Assembly (NCBI GenBank): GCA_033850885.1
Contig: JAWWPG010000047.1
Location: forward strand, 1-35,285
Length of the DNA: 35,285 bases
Reading direction: 5' to 3'
Origin: JAWWPG01 sp033850885
Lineage (GTDB): Bacteria; Actinomycetota; Actinomycetes; Propionibacteriales; Nocardioidaceae
In this document: positions 23,195 to 31,175 of the stretch, in pieces
Numbering within the stretch: position 1 is the first letter of the stretch
Layout: each line of letters begins with the position of its first letter
Notes under the pieces: generated by a model
The model's input: only the letters and a program-made list of their open reading frames with translations
Told to the model about the DNA's origin: nothing
Database searches by the model: none
Position numbers and translations under genes: made by a program

Positions 23195-23890
23195 ATGGCT
23201 GTCCCAGCAAACCTTGCCCACGTCATGAACGCAGTCGCGGACTCCCTGGGGGAGCCGGGCGACCTGGAACAGACCCTCATGAGGATCACCCGCACCGCTC
23301 GGGACATGGTCCCGCGCGCCGACTACGTCAGCATCTCCATCCGGCACCGCGACGGACATCTCGAGACGGTCGCGCCGACCGACCCGGTGATCGCCAAGGC
23401 AGACGAGCTGCAGTACTCGCTGCGCGAAGGTCCGTGCTACGACGTTCTCACCGACGAGCAGGTGACCTACTCGGGAAACCTGGCAACCGACGACCGCTGG
23501 CCGACGTACGGTCCACGTGCCTCGCAGATGGGCTTCTGTTCGCAGCTGGCGATGAGGCTGCACACCGATGCCGCATCACGAACCGGTCTCAACCTCTACT
23601 CGAGAAGGCGGGCCGCATTCGGCGACTCGCGTCAGGTCGCGGAGATATTCGTCAGCCATGCGCAGGTGGCCCTCGGTTACGCCGAGGAGGTCAACACCTT
23701 GATGGCAGCCATCGCAACCCGGAAGGTGATCGGGGAGGCGATCGGCGTCGTGATCGAGCGCAACGACCTGGACGAGGAGCGTGCTTTCGAGTTCCTCATG
23801 CGGGTATCCCAGGACAGCAACGTCAAGCTCCGCGACGTTGCTGCCCAGATCGTCGAGATGGCAGACGAGGCGACCAACCCGACCGGCTAG
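23195..23890 (+). CDS. GAF-ANTAR regulator 1
   Basis: This 231-residue protein has a GAF sensory domain (about 20-155; GPCYDVLTDEQVTYSGNLATDD split at residue 20 limits, then WPTYGPRASQMGF) followed by an ANTAR RNA-binding domain (about 165-225; LMAAIATRKVIGEAIGVV and AFEFLMRVSQDSNVKLRDVA). ANTAR proteins act as transcription antiterminators by binding RNA hairpins. No kinase or receiver domain is present, so the signal enters through the GAF domain. It is a paralogue of the next gene, with the same order and many identical stretches. Confidence 0.9.
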   Translation: MAVPANLAHVMNAVADSLGEPGDLEQTLMRITRTARDMVPRADYVSISIRHRDGHLETVAPTDPVIAKADELQYSLREGPCYDVLTDEQVTYSGNLATDDRWPTYGPRASQMGFCSQLAMRLHTDAASRTGLNLYSRRRAAFGDSRQVAEIFVSHAQVALGYAEEVNTLMAAIATRKVIGEAIGVVIERNDLDEERAFEFLMRVSQDSNVKLRDVAAQIVEMADEATNPTG

Positions 23891-23946
23891 CCCTGGCGCG
23901 TCTCGAGAGTGAGATCCTCGTGCAAATGGTTGAAAAACGCTTTTCA

Positions 23947-23968
23947 GTTGATTTGTACGCTGGGGTAT
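23947..23968 (+). promoter_or_regulatory. Possible stress-sigma promoter
   Basis: GGGTAT at 23963-23968 matches the -10 of actinobacterial SigB/SigF type promoters, and GTTG at 23947 is a weak match to the GTTT -35 at somewhat short spacing. It lies 64 bases upstream of the second GAF-ANTAR gene. This would link that gene to general stress response. Confidence 0.35.
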
Positions 23969-24003
23969 ACCGTGACACACTAAACACCTAGTCGGGGGCC
24001 CTG

Positions 24004-24030
24004 CTGGCTATGCGTTCAGGAAGTCGCCAG
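24004..24030 (+). promoter_or_regulatory. Stem-loop abutting second GAF-ANTAR start
   Basis: CTGGC pairs with GCCAG, the 3' arm ending one base before ATG 24032. The loop contains AGGAAG, the likely ribosome binding site. The placement mirrors the stem before the first GAF-ANTAR gene although the sequences differ. Confidence 0.4.
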
Positions 24031-24031
24031 A

Positions 24032-24850
24032 ATGGCCCCTTGGAGTCTCGTGGATGTCATGGAGACGGTCGCGGATTCGCAGCCCGAGCTCGCGGATCTC
24101 GAGCATTCGCTGGTCAGGATTGCACAGACCGCCCGCGATACCATCCCGAGAACGGGTCATGCCGGCTTCTCTGTCCGGTTCCCGGACGGGCACCTCGAGG
24201 CCTTGGCTTCATCGGACGCCCTGGTAGGCGAGGTCGCACAGCTGCAGCACAGCATCCATGAAGGGCCGAGTGTTGACGCCCTGACTGACGAGTGGGTCAG
24301 CTGCTCCAACGAGCTGGCGAGCGACCCGCACTGGCCGACGTACGGCCCGCGAGCCTCGGCACTGGGTTTCCGCTCACAGCTTGCGATGAGGGTCCTCGAC
24401 GGACCAAAGACCCGCATCGTGCTGAACCTGTACTCCCGAGAACGCTCGGTCTTCACGCACCCGATGGAAGCCGCCGATGTCCTGGTGAACCATGCGAGGC
24501 TCATCCTCGTCAGCGGCCACGACCTTGAAAGCATGCGGGGATCGGTCAGCGCCCGCGAGCACATCGGCGAGGCGCTCGCCATCGTGATGGAGCGGTACGA
24601 GATGGTTGAGGATACCGCCGCCGACTACCTGCTCCGCCTCAGCGAGAATGCAGACCTCGGGATTCGAGACATCGCCGGTCAGATCCTCCAGGCCGCCCAC
24701 GGCGAGGATCTGCACTCCGGTTTGACGTGGCACACGGCGCGGGTGAAGTCCGCTCGGGTCAATGCCAGGGCAACAGCTGAGCGCCTCAAGGTGCACCATC
24801 GCCAGCTCGGCGGGCCGGCAGTGCGTCCCTCCATCGATTCCCGTGCGTAG
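24032..24850 (+). CDS. GAF-ANTAR regulator 2
   Basis: The 272-residue protein is a diverged tandem copy of the preceding GAF-ANTAR regulator: VMETVADSQPELADLEHSLV and WPTYGPRASALGFRSQLAMR align with its sister. The GAF segment GPCYD of the first copy reads GPSVD here, so the Cys is lost, which hints at a different ligand. The ANTAR domain (SAREHIGEALAIVMERYEM) is present, and a basic tail of about 50 residues is added. The stop is 10 bases before the double-HTH gene, so the two are probably co-transcribed. Confidence 0.88.
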   Translation: MAPWSLVDVMETVADSQPELADLEHSLVRIAQTARDTIPRTGHAGFSVRFPDGHLEALASSDALVGEVAQLQHSIHEGPSVDALTDEWVSCSNELASDPHWPTYGPRASALGFRSQLAMRVLDGPKTRIVLNLYSRERSVFTHPMEAADVLVNHARLILVSGHDLESMRGSVSAREHIGEALAIVMERYEMVEDTAADYLLRLSENADLGIRDIAGQILQAAHGEDLHSGLTWHTARVKSARVNARATAERLKVHHRQLGGPAVRPSIDSRA

Positions 24851-24860
24851 GAGCCCGGCT

Positions 24861-25283
24861 GTGACGACGTCGATCCTCCCCGGTCCGTCGCCGGCTGGAC
24901 GCCCTGCCTCCATCGGCCTCGAGCACGTCGGCCTTGCCGAGGCGGCTCAGATCCTTGGTTGCTCCGTCTCGACCGTACGGCGGTACCTCGACGCGGGTCG
25001 GCTGACCCGGCGCCAGTACAACGGCCAGGACGCGTTCTGGCGCGGCGACGTGGAAGCCTTGGCCTCCGAGGTCTATGCCTGGCGCCGGCACCTCGAGGAG
25101 TCAGACTCCTACTGGGTCACCGGTCAGCAGGCCGCCGATGTACTGGGAGTCAGCCGGTCCCGCCTCGGCCAGCTGGCGATCGCCCATCGGCTGGCTCACG
25201 TGCAGCACCAGGACGGCACGCGGCTTTACCCAAGGCATCGTCTCGAGCGTCAGGCGAAGGACGCGCGCCGTACCGTGCAGTAA
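24861..25283 (+). CDS. Double helix-turn-helix DNA-binding protein
   Basis: The 140-residue protein contains two small MerR/excisionase-type HTH units in tandem. The first (LAEAAQILGCSVSTVRRYLD) is at about residues 25-75. The second (TGQQAADVLGVSRSRLGQLA) is at about 90-135, followed by a basic tail. No effector domain is seen. The start is GTG 24861 with AGGAG 8 bases upstream. Close spacing to the GAF-ANTAR gene suggests a common operon that combines an RNA-binding and a DNA-binding regulator. Confidence 0.8.
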   Translation: MTTSILPGPSPAGRPASIGLEHVGLAEAAQILGCSVSTVRRYLDAGRLTRRQYNGQDAFWRGDVEALASEVYAWRRHLEESDSYWVTGQQAADVLGVSRSRLGQLAIAHRLAHVQHQDGTRLYPRHRLERQAKDARRTVQ

Positions 25284-25392
25284 GCCGGCTAGGCCGACGT
25301 CCGTCGAGCGTCGCGTGCGGGATCAGGAGTCCCGAGGTAGGTTCTGGAATACGCGAACCCGGGGCGTGGGACTACGAAAGGGAATGTCTGCT

Positions 25393-25548
25393 GTGATTAT
25401 TCTGGGGATTATCTTGCTCGTCATCGGACTCATCGCAAGCATCAAGATCTTGTGGATAATCGGTCTTATCATCCTGGCGGTCGGGGTCATCTTGGCCATC
25501 GCTGGCAGCACCGGCCGGCAGATCGGCGGCAGGAGGCACTATTACTGA
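25393..25548 (+). CDS. Small membrane protein (DUF6131-like)
   Basis: The 51-residue protein is two hydrophobic helices (IILGIILLVIGLIASI and ILWIIGLIILAVGVILAIAG) and a short basic end GGRRHYY, the pattern of small DUF6131 proteins common in actinobacteria. GTG 25393 is preferred: it lies 9 bases after AAAGGGA and gives the family start, while ATG 25384 has that RBS directly against it. The last bases overlap the 3' end of the sigma factor gene on the other strand. Confidence 0.75.
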   Translation: MIILGIILLVIGLIASIKILWIIGLIILAVGVILAIAGSTGRQIGGRRHYY

Positions 25549-26177
25549 GCAATGGGCTCTGAGCAATTGGCCGGGCCACCAGACATCTCCCCGCTGATCT
25601 GATCCGCCACGAGGAGGCGGCGAAGTCGCAGCAGAGCATCGCGAGTCCTCGTCTTGACCGTGCCAAGCGGAACGCCTGTCAGGTCGGATATCTCCTGCTG
25701 CGTGTACCCGTCGAGATAGGCGAGTTCGAGGGCGCTGCGCTGGACTGCCGAAAGCTTGGCCAACGCTGCTCGGACGCTGCCTGCTCCTAGCCGCGCCAAT
25801 GCGATGTCCGCCGCGTCAAGCTCAGGCCCCACGGCCCAGGCTTGAGCGTGCCGGTGTTCTCGCAGGCGAGTTCTCTCGGCGTGTCGAACGCGGTCGACCG
25901 CCTTCCTATGGGCAATGACGTTGATCCAGGCAGCCGGCGCGCCCTCGCGGGAGGCATAGCGGCCTGCCGTGCGCCACACCTCCAGATAGACCTCTTGCGC
26001 GACCTCCTCCGCTTGCGCATGGTCACGAAGCACCCGAAAAACAATGCCGAAGACTGTCCGCGCCGTCGCGTCGTACACCTCGGCGAAGCCAGCGTCATCG
26101 CCCTGCGCGACGCGGGTGAGCAACCCGGCCAGGTTGTCTTGGCGCTTACCCTCGATTTTTGGTGGCACTCTCGACAT
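25542..26177 (-). CDS. sigK: ECF sigma factor, SigK type
   Basis: This 211-residue extracytoplasmic-function sigma factor has region 2 (about 30-100; FAEVYDATARTVFGIVFRVL, then AEEVAQEVYLEVWR) and region 4 (about 135-195; LSAVQRSALELAYLDGYTQQ, then EISDLTGVPLGTVKTRTRDA). These match the SigK group. In mycobacteria SigK is paired with the membrane anti-sigma RskA, but no anti-sigma gene lies on either side here. Its 3' end overlaps the small membrane protein gene by 7 bases. Confidence 0.88.
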   Translation of the reverse strand: MSRVPPKIEGKRQDNLAGLLTRVAQGDDAGFAEVYDATARTVFGIVFRVLRDHAQAEEVAQEVYLEVWRTAGRYASREGAPAAWINVIAHRKAVDRVRHAERTRLREHRHAQAWAVGPELDAADIALARLGAGSVRAALAKLSAVQRSALELAYLDGYTQQEISDLTGVPLGTVKTRTRDALLRLRRLLVADQISGEMSGGPANCSEPIAQ

Positions 26178-26290
26178 ACCCTCACCACTTCCCCGGAAAC
26201 ACCCATGGACGTGCGGTCACCGGGGTCTGGGGTGAGCCCTGCCTTGATCCGCTGCCGGGCAAAGAGCCGGACGCGGTAGCGCAAAACGGA

Positions 26291-26306
26291 CTGTACATCG
26301 ATACAG
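26291..26306. promoter_or_regulatory. Short inverted repeat upstream of sigK
   Basis: CTGTA and TACAG flank a 6-base spacer, about 115 bases before the sigma factor start. It could be an operator. The remainder of 26178-26503 holds no gene that I can support. Confidence 0.3.
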
Positions 26307-26503
26307 CGACCAGCGCACTTACGGGGTAAGGCTCCTGCTCCCTCAGCGCAAAGATGCGGCCCCCAACGCCAGAGAGACGAGGGGACCGCCGAGCCGGGTG
26401 GGGGTGGGGTAAGCCCCCGGCTGTCACAACCGTACTGGCCCAGGGTGAAGCGGAGGTAACGCGCGAACGAACACTCGGTCGCCGACGGCGGCGACGATTT
26501 ACG

Positions 26504-26575
26504 TGGGCGATACTGGGATCGAACCAGTGACCTCTTCCGTGTCAGGGAAGCGCGCTACCGCTGCGCCAATCGCCC
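26504..26575 (-). tRNA. tRNA-Val (GAC)
   Basis: A full cloverleaf reads on the minus strand with acceptor GGGCGAT / ATCGCCC, anticodon loop CTGACAC (GAC), T-arm ACTGG TTCGATC CCAGT and discriminator A. CCA is not encoded. Confidence 0.95.
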
Positions 26576-26592
26576 TCCGGTCTTTCACCTTG

Positions 26593-26663
26593 AGGTGGAG
26601 ACGGGATTTGAACCCGTGTAGACGGATTTGCAGTCCGTTGCCTCGCCTCTCGGCCACTCCACC
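26593..26663 (-). tRNA. tRNA-Cys (GCA)
   Basis: The minus strand folds with acceptor GGTGGAG / CTCCACC, anticodon GCA in CTGCAAA, T-loop TTCAAAT and discriminator U as usual for tRNA-Cys. CCA is not encoded. Confidence 0.95.
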
Positions 26664-26692
26664 GCGGGATGGGTCCGCCGAGACCCGCTCCG

Positions 26693-26765
26693 AGCGGACG
26701 ACGGGATTCGAACCCGCGACCCTCACCTTGGCAAGGTGATGCTCTACCAACTGAGCCACGTCCGC
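26693..26765 (-). tRNA. tRNA-Gly (GCC)
   Basis: Acceptor GCGGACG / CGTCCGC, anticodon loop TTGCCAA (GCC), T-loop TTCGAAT and discriminator U. It is the promoter-proximal member of a Gly-Cys-Val cluster. Confidence 0.95.
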
Positions 26766-26767
26766 GC

Positions 26768-26789
26768 GCACCGCCGGCGCCGGCGGTGC
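26768..26789. repeat. 22-bp perfect palindrome upstream of tRNA-Gly
   Basis: GCACCGCCGGC is followed directly by its reverse complement GCCGGCGGTGC. It sits 3 bases from the 5' end of the tRNA-Gly gene and before the divergent aminotransferase. It may be an operator or a processing signal. Confidence 0.6.
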
Positions 26790-26857
26790 GAATGAAGAGA
26801 CTAGCCGATTCCCCTGGGCCGACAAACCATAGGGTACTCGTGCCCTATTCTTGGCCC

Positions 26858-27673
26858 ATGCGTGCTTGGTGCAACGGCGAGGTCGTCGACCCGAGAGCTC
26901 CGGCCCTCTCCGTCCTGGACCACGGCATCACCGTCGGGGACGGGGTGTTCGAGGCGGTGAAGGTCGTCGAGAACCTGCCGTTCGCGCTGACCCGCCACCT
27001 GCGCCGGATGACGAGGTCGGCCCGCGGGCTCGGACTGCCGGAGCCCGACCAGGAGCTCGTCCGGCAGGCGATCAAGGTCACCCTGGCCGACCAGGACCTC
27101 CAGCGCGGGCTGATCCGGATCACCTACACGGCCGGCATCTCACCGGTGGGCTCCAACCGCGCCACCGAGTCGCCCACCCTGGTGGTCATCGCGAAGACGG
27201 ACCCGCCCCGCAAACGGCGTACCGCTGCCGTGACCGTGCCCTGGCCGCGCAACGAGCGCGGCGCACTCGCCGGGCTCAAGACCACGTCGTACGGCGAGAA
27301 CGTCGTCGCGCTTGCCTATGCCGAGCAGCACGACGCCACCGAGGCGATCTTCGCGAACACCCTCGGGAGCCTCTGCGAGGGGACCGGTACCAATGTCTTC
27401 TGCGTGTCCGACGGCGTGGTCGCGACCCCGCCGCTGTCGTCGGGATGCCTGGCCGGGATCACCCGGGAGCTCGTCATGGAGTGGTATGACGTTCATGAGC
27501 GCGACATCTCCATGGCCGAGCTGGCGGCGGCGGATGAGGTGTTCCTGACCTCGACGACGCGGGATGTGCAGGGCGTCAAGCGCCTTGACGGCCGGACGCT
27601 GAAGAAGGGGAAGGTGACCAGAGCCGTCGCCGAGGAGTGGGCGCGACGCGAGGTCGTCGACCTCGACCCCTGA
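26858..27673 (+). CDS. pabC: Class IV aminotransferase, probable ADC lyase
   Basis: The 271-residue PLP enzyme of fold type IV shares signatures with aminodeoxychorismate lyase and branched-chain aminotransferase: SVLDHGITVGDGVFEAVKV, LAGLKTTSYGENV with the PLP lysine, EAIFANTLGSLCEGTGTNVF, and DEVFLTSTTRDVQGV. PabC makes p-aminobenzoate for folate. The size and start (MRAWCNGEVVDP) fit the actinobacterial pabC group; a D-amino-acid or branched-chain aminotransferase is the alternative. ATG 26858 is close to a -10-like TATTCT, so the mRNA may be nearly leaderless. It converges on the SRPBCC gene across 39 bases. Confidence 0.85.
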   Translation: MRAWCNGEVVDPRAPALSVLDHGITVGDGVFEAVKVVENLPFALTRHLRRMTRSARGLGLPEPDQELVRQAIKVTLADQDLQRGLIRITYTAGISPVGSNRATESPTLVVIAKTDPPRKRRTAAVTVPWPRNERGALAGLKTTSYGENVVALAYAEQHDATEAIFANTLGSLCEGTGTNVFCVSDGVVATPPLSSGCLAGITRELVMEWYDVHERDISMAELAAADEVFLTSTTRDVQGVKRLDGRTLKKGKVTRAVAEEWARREVVDLDP

Positions 27674-27712
27674 TTCCCCTGACCGCTGAGGGATGGGTCC
27701 GCGGGGAGTTGG

Positions 27713-28141
27713 TCAGCAGAGAAGCCCGTCGAGCAGACGGCCGAATCCGACTGCCACGACCACGTTGACGAGCCTCTCGACCGGACCACGGGTGCCGCGA
27801 AGCCGTGCCTCCTCGTGCCAGCGGACCTCGCTGCCCGACCGGGTCGGCGTCACTGTGAGGACAGCCCAGCCCATCACCACTCTGCCCTGCTTGACCAGCC
27901 GGGCAATGCCGGGGCCCTGCGGCGACGGTGGCCGGCTGTAGGCCACCAGCATGGGATCGTCGAAGGCCAGTGGGCCGACTCCCGTGCGGGCGACGAACAG
28001 CTCGTGTCCGGCCGGGGCAGCCGGGTCCAGCGTCACCGTGGTGAACGGGACATGGTCACCGTGCCGTTCCCAGTCCGTCACCCGAGCCCACGCTTCCGCA
28101 GCACTGAGGGGGGTGTGGCGTACGACGTCGAAGCCGGCCAC
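27713..28141 (-). CDS. SRPBCC family protein
   Basis: The 142-residue protein has the START/SRPBCC-like pattern: VVRHTPLSAAEAWARVTDWERHG at the start, strand-rich middle, and a long C-terminal helix (RGPVERLVNVVVAVGFGRLL). Such proteins bind hydrophobic ligands in a deep pocket. GTG 28141 begins one base after the stop of the CGNR gene, so the two are translationally linked. Ligand unknown. Confidence 0.75.
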   Translation of the reverse strand: MAGFDVVRHTPLSAAEAWARVTDWERHGDHVPFTTVTLDPAAPAGHELFVARTGVGPLAFDDPMLVAYSRPPSPQGPGIARLVKQGRVVMGWAVLTVTPTRSGSEVRWHEEARLRGTRGPVERLVNVVVAVGFGRLLDGLLC

Positions 28142-28142
28142 C

Positions 28143-28709
28143 TCACGCCCGCTGGGCGAGCTGCGCTGACCTCTTGCGCTCGCGGTACGCCGCCACATGG
28201 AGCCGGTTGCCGCAGGTGCTGGCATCGCAGTAGCGCTTCGACCTGTTTCGGGAGAGGTCGAACAGCACCGAGCGGCAGGTGGGCGCTTCGCAGACCCGCA
28301 GCCGGTCGATCTCCTCGGCGGCGATTACGTGCGCGATCGCCACGCCGCCGTCGACGGCGAGGTGCTCGGCGAGCGAGGCGTCCGGCGCGAAGTAGTGCAG
28401 GTGCCAGTCGTAACCGTCGTGGTTCGTCAGCCGGGGTCGCACGGTGGGGCCGGAAAGCATGTCGTTGACCAGGGTCGCGGCGGTTACCGGGTCGTCGACT
28501 CCGAAGAACTCGCCGAACCCGCGACGTACCCGCTGAACAGCCGCCACGTCGCGAGCGGTCAGGTGCTCGGCGTTGCTGATGCGGTGCTCGATCACGAACG
28601 CGTGCAGGGCCGCCACGTCGGGCAGCCCCTCCCGCTCGTCGAACGCTGGGTCGGTGTTGACGAGGTCGACGATCGTCTCCAGCGAGCGCTCCGTGTCGTG
28701 GCTGAACAT
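28143..28709 (-). CDS. ABATE / CGNR zinc-finger protein
   Basis: The 188-residue protein has an N-terminal ABATE-type domain (LVNTDPAFDEREGLPD; VRRGFGEFF) and a C-terminal zinc finger CEAPTCRSVLFDLSRNRSKR split from YCDASTCGNRLHVAAYRER, with the CGNR motif. These are predicted transcription regulators of stress or metabolic genes. ATG 28709 is preceded by a -10-like TACGCT. It is directly upstream of and coupled to the SRPBCC gene. Confidence 0.88.
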   Translation of the reverse strand: MFSHDTERSLETIVDLVNTDPAFDEREGLPDVAALHAFVIEHRISNAEHLTARDVAAVQRVRRGFGEFFGVDDPVTAATLVNDMLSGPTVRPRLTNHDGYDWHLHYFAPDASLAEHLAVDGGVAIAHVIAAEEIDRLRVCEAPTCRSVLFDLSRNRSKRYCDASTCGNRLHVAAYRERKRSAQLAQRA

Positions 28710-28818
28710 CACGGGGCCAAGCGTAGCCGCGTCTCGAGACAGGGCGTTTCTGGTTGGTCGGACGCGTGCGCTAACCTGACCCGACTGCCGCTCGAGCGCT
28801 TCCGCTCGAGCAGGGGCG

Positions 28819-28893
28819 GGGCGATTGGCGCAGTGGTAGCGCGCTTCGTTCACACCGAAGAGGTCGCTGGTTCGAACCCAGCATCGCCCACCA
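28819..28893 (+). tRNA. tRNA-Val (CAC)
   Basis: Acceptor GGGCGAT / ATCGCCC, anticodon loop TTCACAC (CAC), T-arm GCTGG TTCGAAC CCAGC, discriminator A and an encoded CCA. It is the second Val isoacceptor within 2.3 kb. Its 3' part is duplicated at 34825-34869, so it is an integration site. Confidence 0.95.
28848..28892 (+). repeat. att-like repeat, tRNA copy
   Basis: These 45 bases, from the anticodon loop to the 3' end of tRNA-Val, match 34825-34869 at 43 positions. The overlap with a tRNA 3' half is typical for tyrosine-integrase attachment sites. Confidence 0.8.
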
Positions 28894-29745
28894 TGAATGC
28901 AGCTCTGACCTGGGCGTTCGTCGAGGGAGCCATGCGGGAGTTCCCCAACTCCGAGCCTCTGGGGGTCAAACCGAGGGTGCCGGCCACCGAGTTCCCAGCT
29001 CACACCCCATGAGGAGACAGGCCGTTCAGAGCAGCTTCCGTCGGATCTACGAGCCGACTCGTGCGGTGGTCGACTGCGGGCGCGCGACCCAACCTTGGCC
29101 GTCTTCGCGCGCGAGCCCGGGGCAGGTTTCGCCGAGTACCGGCCCCGACGAGGAGCTGCAGCGGTACCTACGCGTCAGAACCGCCTCATCAGTCGAGCAG
29201 TTGGCGGGTTCCGCCTGCTGCTCGGCGACATCCTGACCCAAACGCGGCGCTCGTCGCCAAACAGCAGAACGAGGAGATGTAGGCGCCCACCGAAGCCAAG
29301 CATCGTCCAGAACGAAGAGGTCAAAGCGGATCTCTGCGTGGCGCCATCCTGCTCGCACTACGCGCTGATCAGCATCGTGAATGGGATGAACTTCATGCCC
29401 GAGCCGCACTGGCATGGTGGATAGCCGTTCGCGTTTCTGCTCATGTCCCTGGTCGGCCTTGGGCTCTCGCACCGACCCACTCGTCTACCTCCGCAGAGCG
29501 GGGATTGCAGCGGATTCAGTGTTGCTCGGCCGTCCCCACAAGAGGATCGCCAACGGCCATCGCTGCGCCGGTGACAGAGCACCCCAGACAACGGCAACCG
29601 CAAGTTCTGCACGTCGTCCTCAAGCACCCATCATCCAAGCACCACGAAACACGCTCATCGGCAGAGTCGCGCACTCAGCGGCATGAGCGGACGATCAAGC
29701 GACCGCACCGCCAGCTGTCATGGGTTGAGGCTCGAAACCTAGGCG
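28894..29745. other. Stretch without a supportable gene
   Basis: Several open frames overlap here on both strands, but none has a good ribosome binding site, domain or uniform codon pattern. The stretch probably holds decayed DNA at the left end of the island. Confidence 0.5.
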
Positions 29746-30132
29746 TCAGAGCTGGACGATGCCATGAGTGTTCCCGTCCGGGTCCTTGAACCATGCCACC
29801 CGTTCGTCGCCCAACTCCGCGATCCCCTTCTCGTTCGTCTTGAGCCGATCAGTGTCGTAGTGCTCGAAGGTGACGCCGTTGGCGGTCAGGTCGTCCACAG
29901 TCTTCTCCACGTCAACAACCTCCCAGGCTGCGACCGTGGTGCCAGACTTACCGGCGCTGGCGGGCGAGGGATAGATGTGGATCTCACGCCCCCCTCCGCA
30001 CTGGTAGGTGATCCCGCCGTCGAAGATCGGGCGGCCGTCTGAGAGCCCGAGCTTGGTCTCGTAGAACTCCCTTGCCTGGGTCATGTCAGACACCGGCACC
30101 GCCGGTTCGACCTTTGCGTCCCGTAAGCCCAT
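29746..30132 (-). CDS. VOC (glyoxalase-fold) family protein
   Basis: The 128-residue protein fits a single VOC module pair: AVPVSDMTQAREFYETKLGL at the start, HIYPSPASAGKSGTTVAAWE in the middle, and VAWFKDPDGNTHGIVQL at the end, the common C-terminal signature with a metal-ligand region. It lacks a resistance-specific signature, so the substrate is unknown. ATG 30132 has AGGAGGG just upstream; the extension to 30219 is not needed. Confidence 0.88.
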   Translation of the reverse strand: MGLRDAKVEPAVPVSDMTQAREFYETKLGLSDGRPIFDGGITYQCGGGREIHIYPSPASAGKSGTTVAAWEVVDVEKTVDDLTANGVTFEHYDTDRLKTNEKGIAELGDERVAWFKDPDGNTHGIVQL

Positions 30133-30512
30133 GGTCCCTCCTTGTGATCGCGACTTGGGACCTATGGAATCCCAGAGCCTCACCTCGGTCAAGATCGTCG
30201 GTTCTTCGCTCATCGGCATGTGAGGACGTTCCGTAAGCGGAAGGCTGACCGGGGAGCCCGCAGTTCAGCCAGAGGAACCGTCATGCGGGACCAATGAGCG
30301 GCAGTACCTGACCCTCGCCCTTCATCATCGACAGCCGCCCCTCGCCGCTCATGAGCGGCCTTGAACGACGGCTGCGCGGCCCTCAATTGGCACGGCCGCC
30401 AACAAGGCAATAGCCGTCAAGCGCTGGGCGGTCCGAAGAGGTTATGGCGCGTGTGGGTGGTCCGGAGTAGCGTCTTTTTTCCGAACGGCCAGAATCTGAC
30501 GAGGAGGGTCAC
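30133..30512. other. Intergenic stretch, no gene seen
   Basis: I find no supported gene here. It should hold the promoters of the divergent VOC and small helical protein genes. Confidence 0.5.
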
Positions 30513-30851
30513 ATGCCAGACCGAGAGGACGGCGCACTGCTCGTGCAGCTGTCGCAGTGGGGCTCAGCGATGGGCCTCGAAGAGGCCATGCACGCCGTAT
30601 GGGCGGATGACTTCGACCCCGAAGCCGCGTCCGCCGAGGACATTCTCGTGTCGCGCCTTCTCAACTGGGGAGAGACGATCGGCACGCTTACCAAGAACGG
30701 GCTCATTGACACCGACCTCGTGCTCGACTGGCTGTGGGTGTCCGGCGTCTGGGCGCGCGTCGGCCCGGCCGCCCGGAAGCAGCGCGACAAGCATGGCGTG
30801 CAGGCTCTTTATGAGAACTTCGAGGCGCTGGCGGCGAAGCAGGGAAGCTGA
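30513..30851 (+). CDS. Small helical hypothetical protein
   Basis: The 112-residue acidic protein has a strong GAGGAGG site 7 bases before ATG 30513. It is predicted helical, with Trp-rich segments (LLNWGETIGTLTKNGLI and LDWLWVSGVWARVG) and a C-terminal RDKHGVQALYENFEALA. The pattern recalls DUF4760-type proteins, but I am not certain. No membrane segment or catalytic motif is seen. It stands alone in the island. Confidence 0.7.
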   Translation: MPDREDGALLVQLSQWGSAMGLEEAMHAVWADDFDPEAASAEDILVSRLLNWGETIGTLTKNGLIDTDLVLDWLWVSGVWARVGPAARKQRDKHGVQALYENFEALAAKQGS

Positions 30852-31175
30852 GATCTTCGCCCCCGGAATCGGTGAGAAGTCACCGGGGACGAAGGTGAAG
30901 TTTTTCCCGGCAGACCCGGCCGCGCGACGCTAATACGGCCAACCCGTGGGTGTGGCTGGCTCTTTGCCGTTTCCAGGCAAGAAAGTCCCGGTGGGCCGTT
31001 GGCTTGCCAAGGAGGCGACCCCGCAAGACAACATCCGACCGCTGGTCGTCCACTGCCTACCCCCTGAGCCGTCCGTATGAACGAACGGCTTGCGGTGACC
31101 GACGTTGGTCATCCCGGGTCGGCGCAAACGGATGCGAGCCTTGCACCTCACGAAGTTGTTGCGTGTCGGTCGCGG
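30852..31175. other. Intergenic stretch with one weak hairpin
   Basis: No gene is supported. An imperfect stem CCGTCCGT / ACGAACGG (31069-31088) around ATGA lies between the converging helical-protein and ankyrin genes and may terminate transcription. Confidence 0.4.

Noticed and set aside
26499..26825. Frames across the tRNA cluster such as VGDTGIEPVTS
   Set aside because: This is a well-known false protein made by translating tRNA genes; the region is fully explained by three tRNAs.
29047..29472. 141-codon minus-strand frame behind tRNA-Val
   Set aside because: Low-complexity, Arg-rich product without a domain; competing frames exist on the other strand with equal quality.
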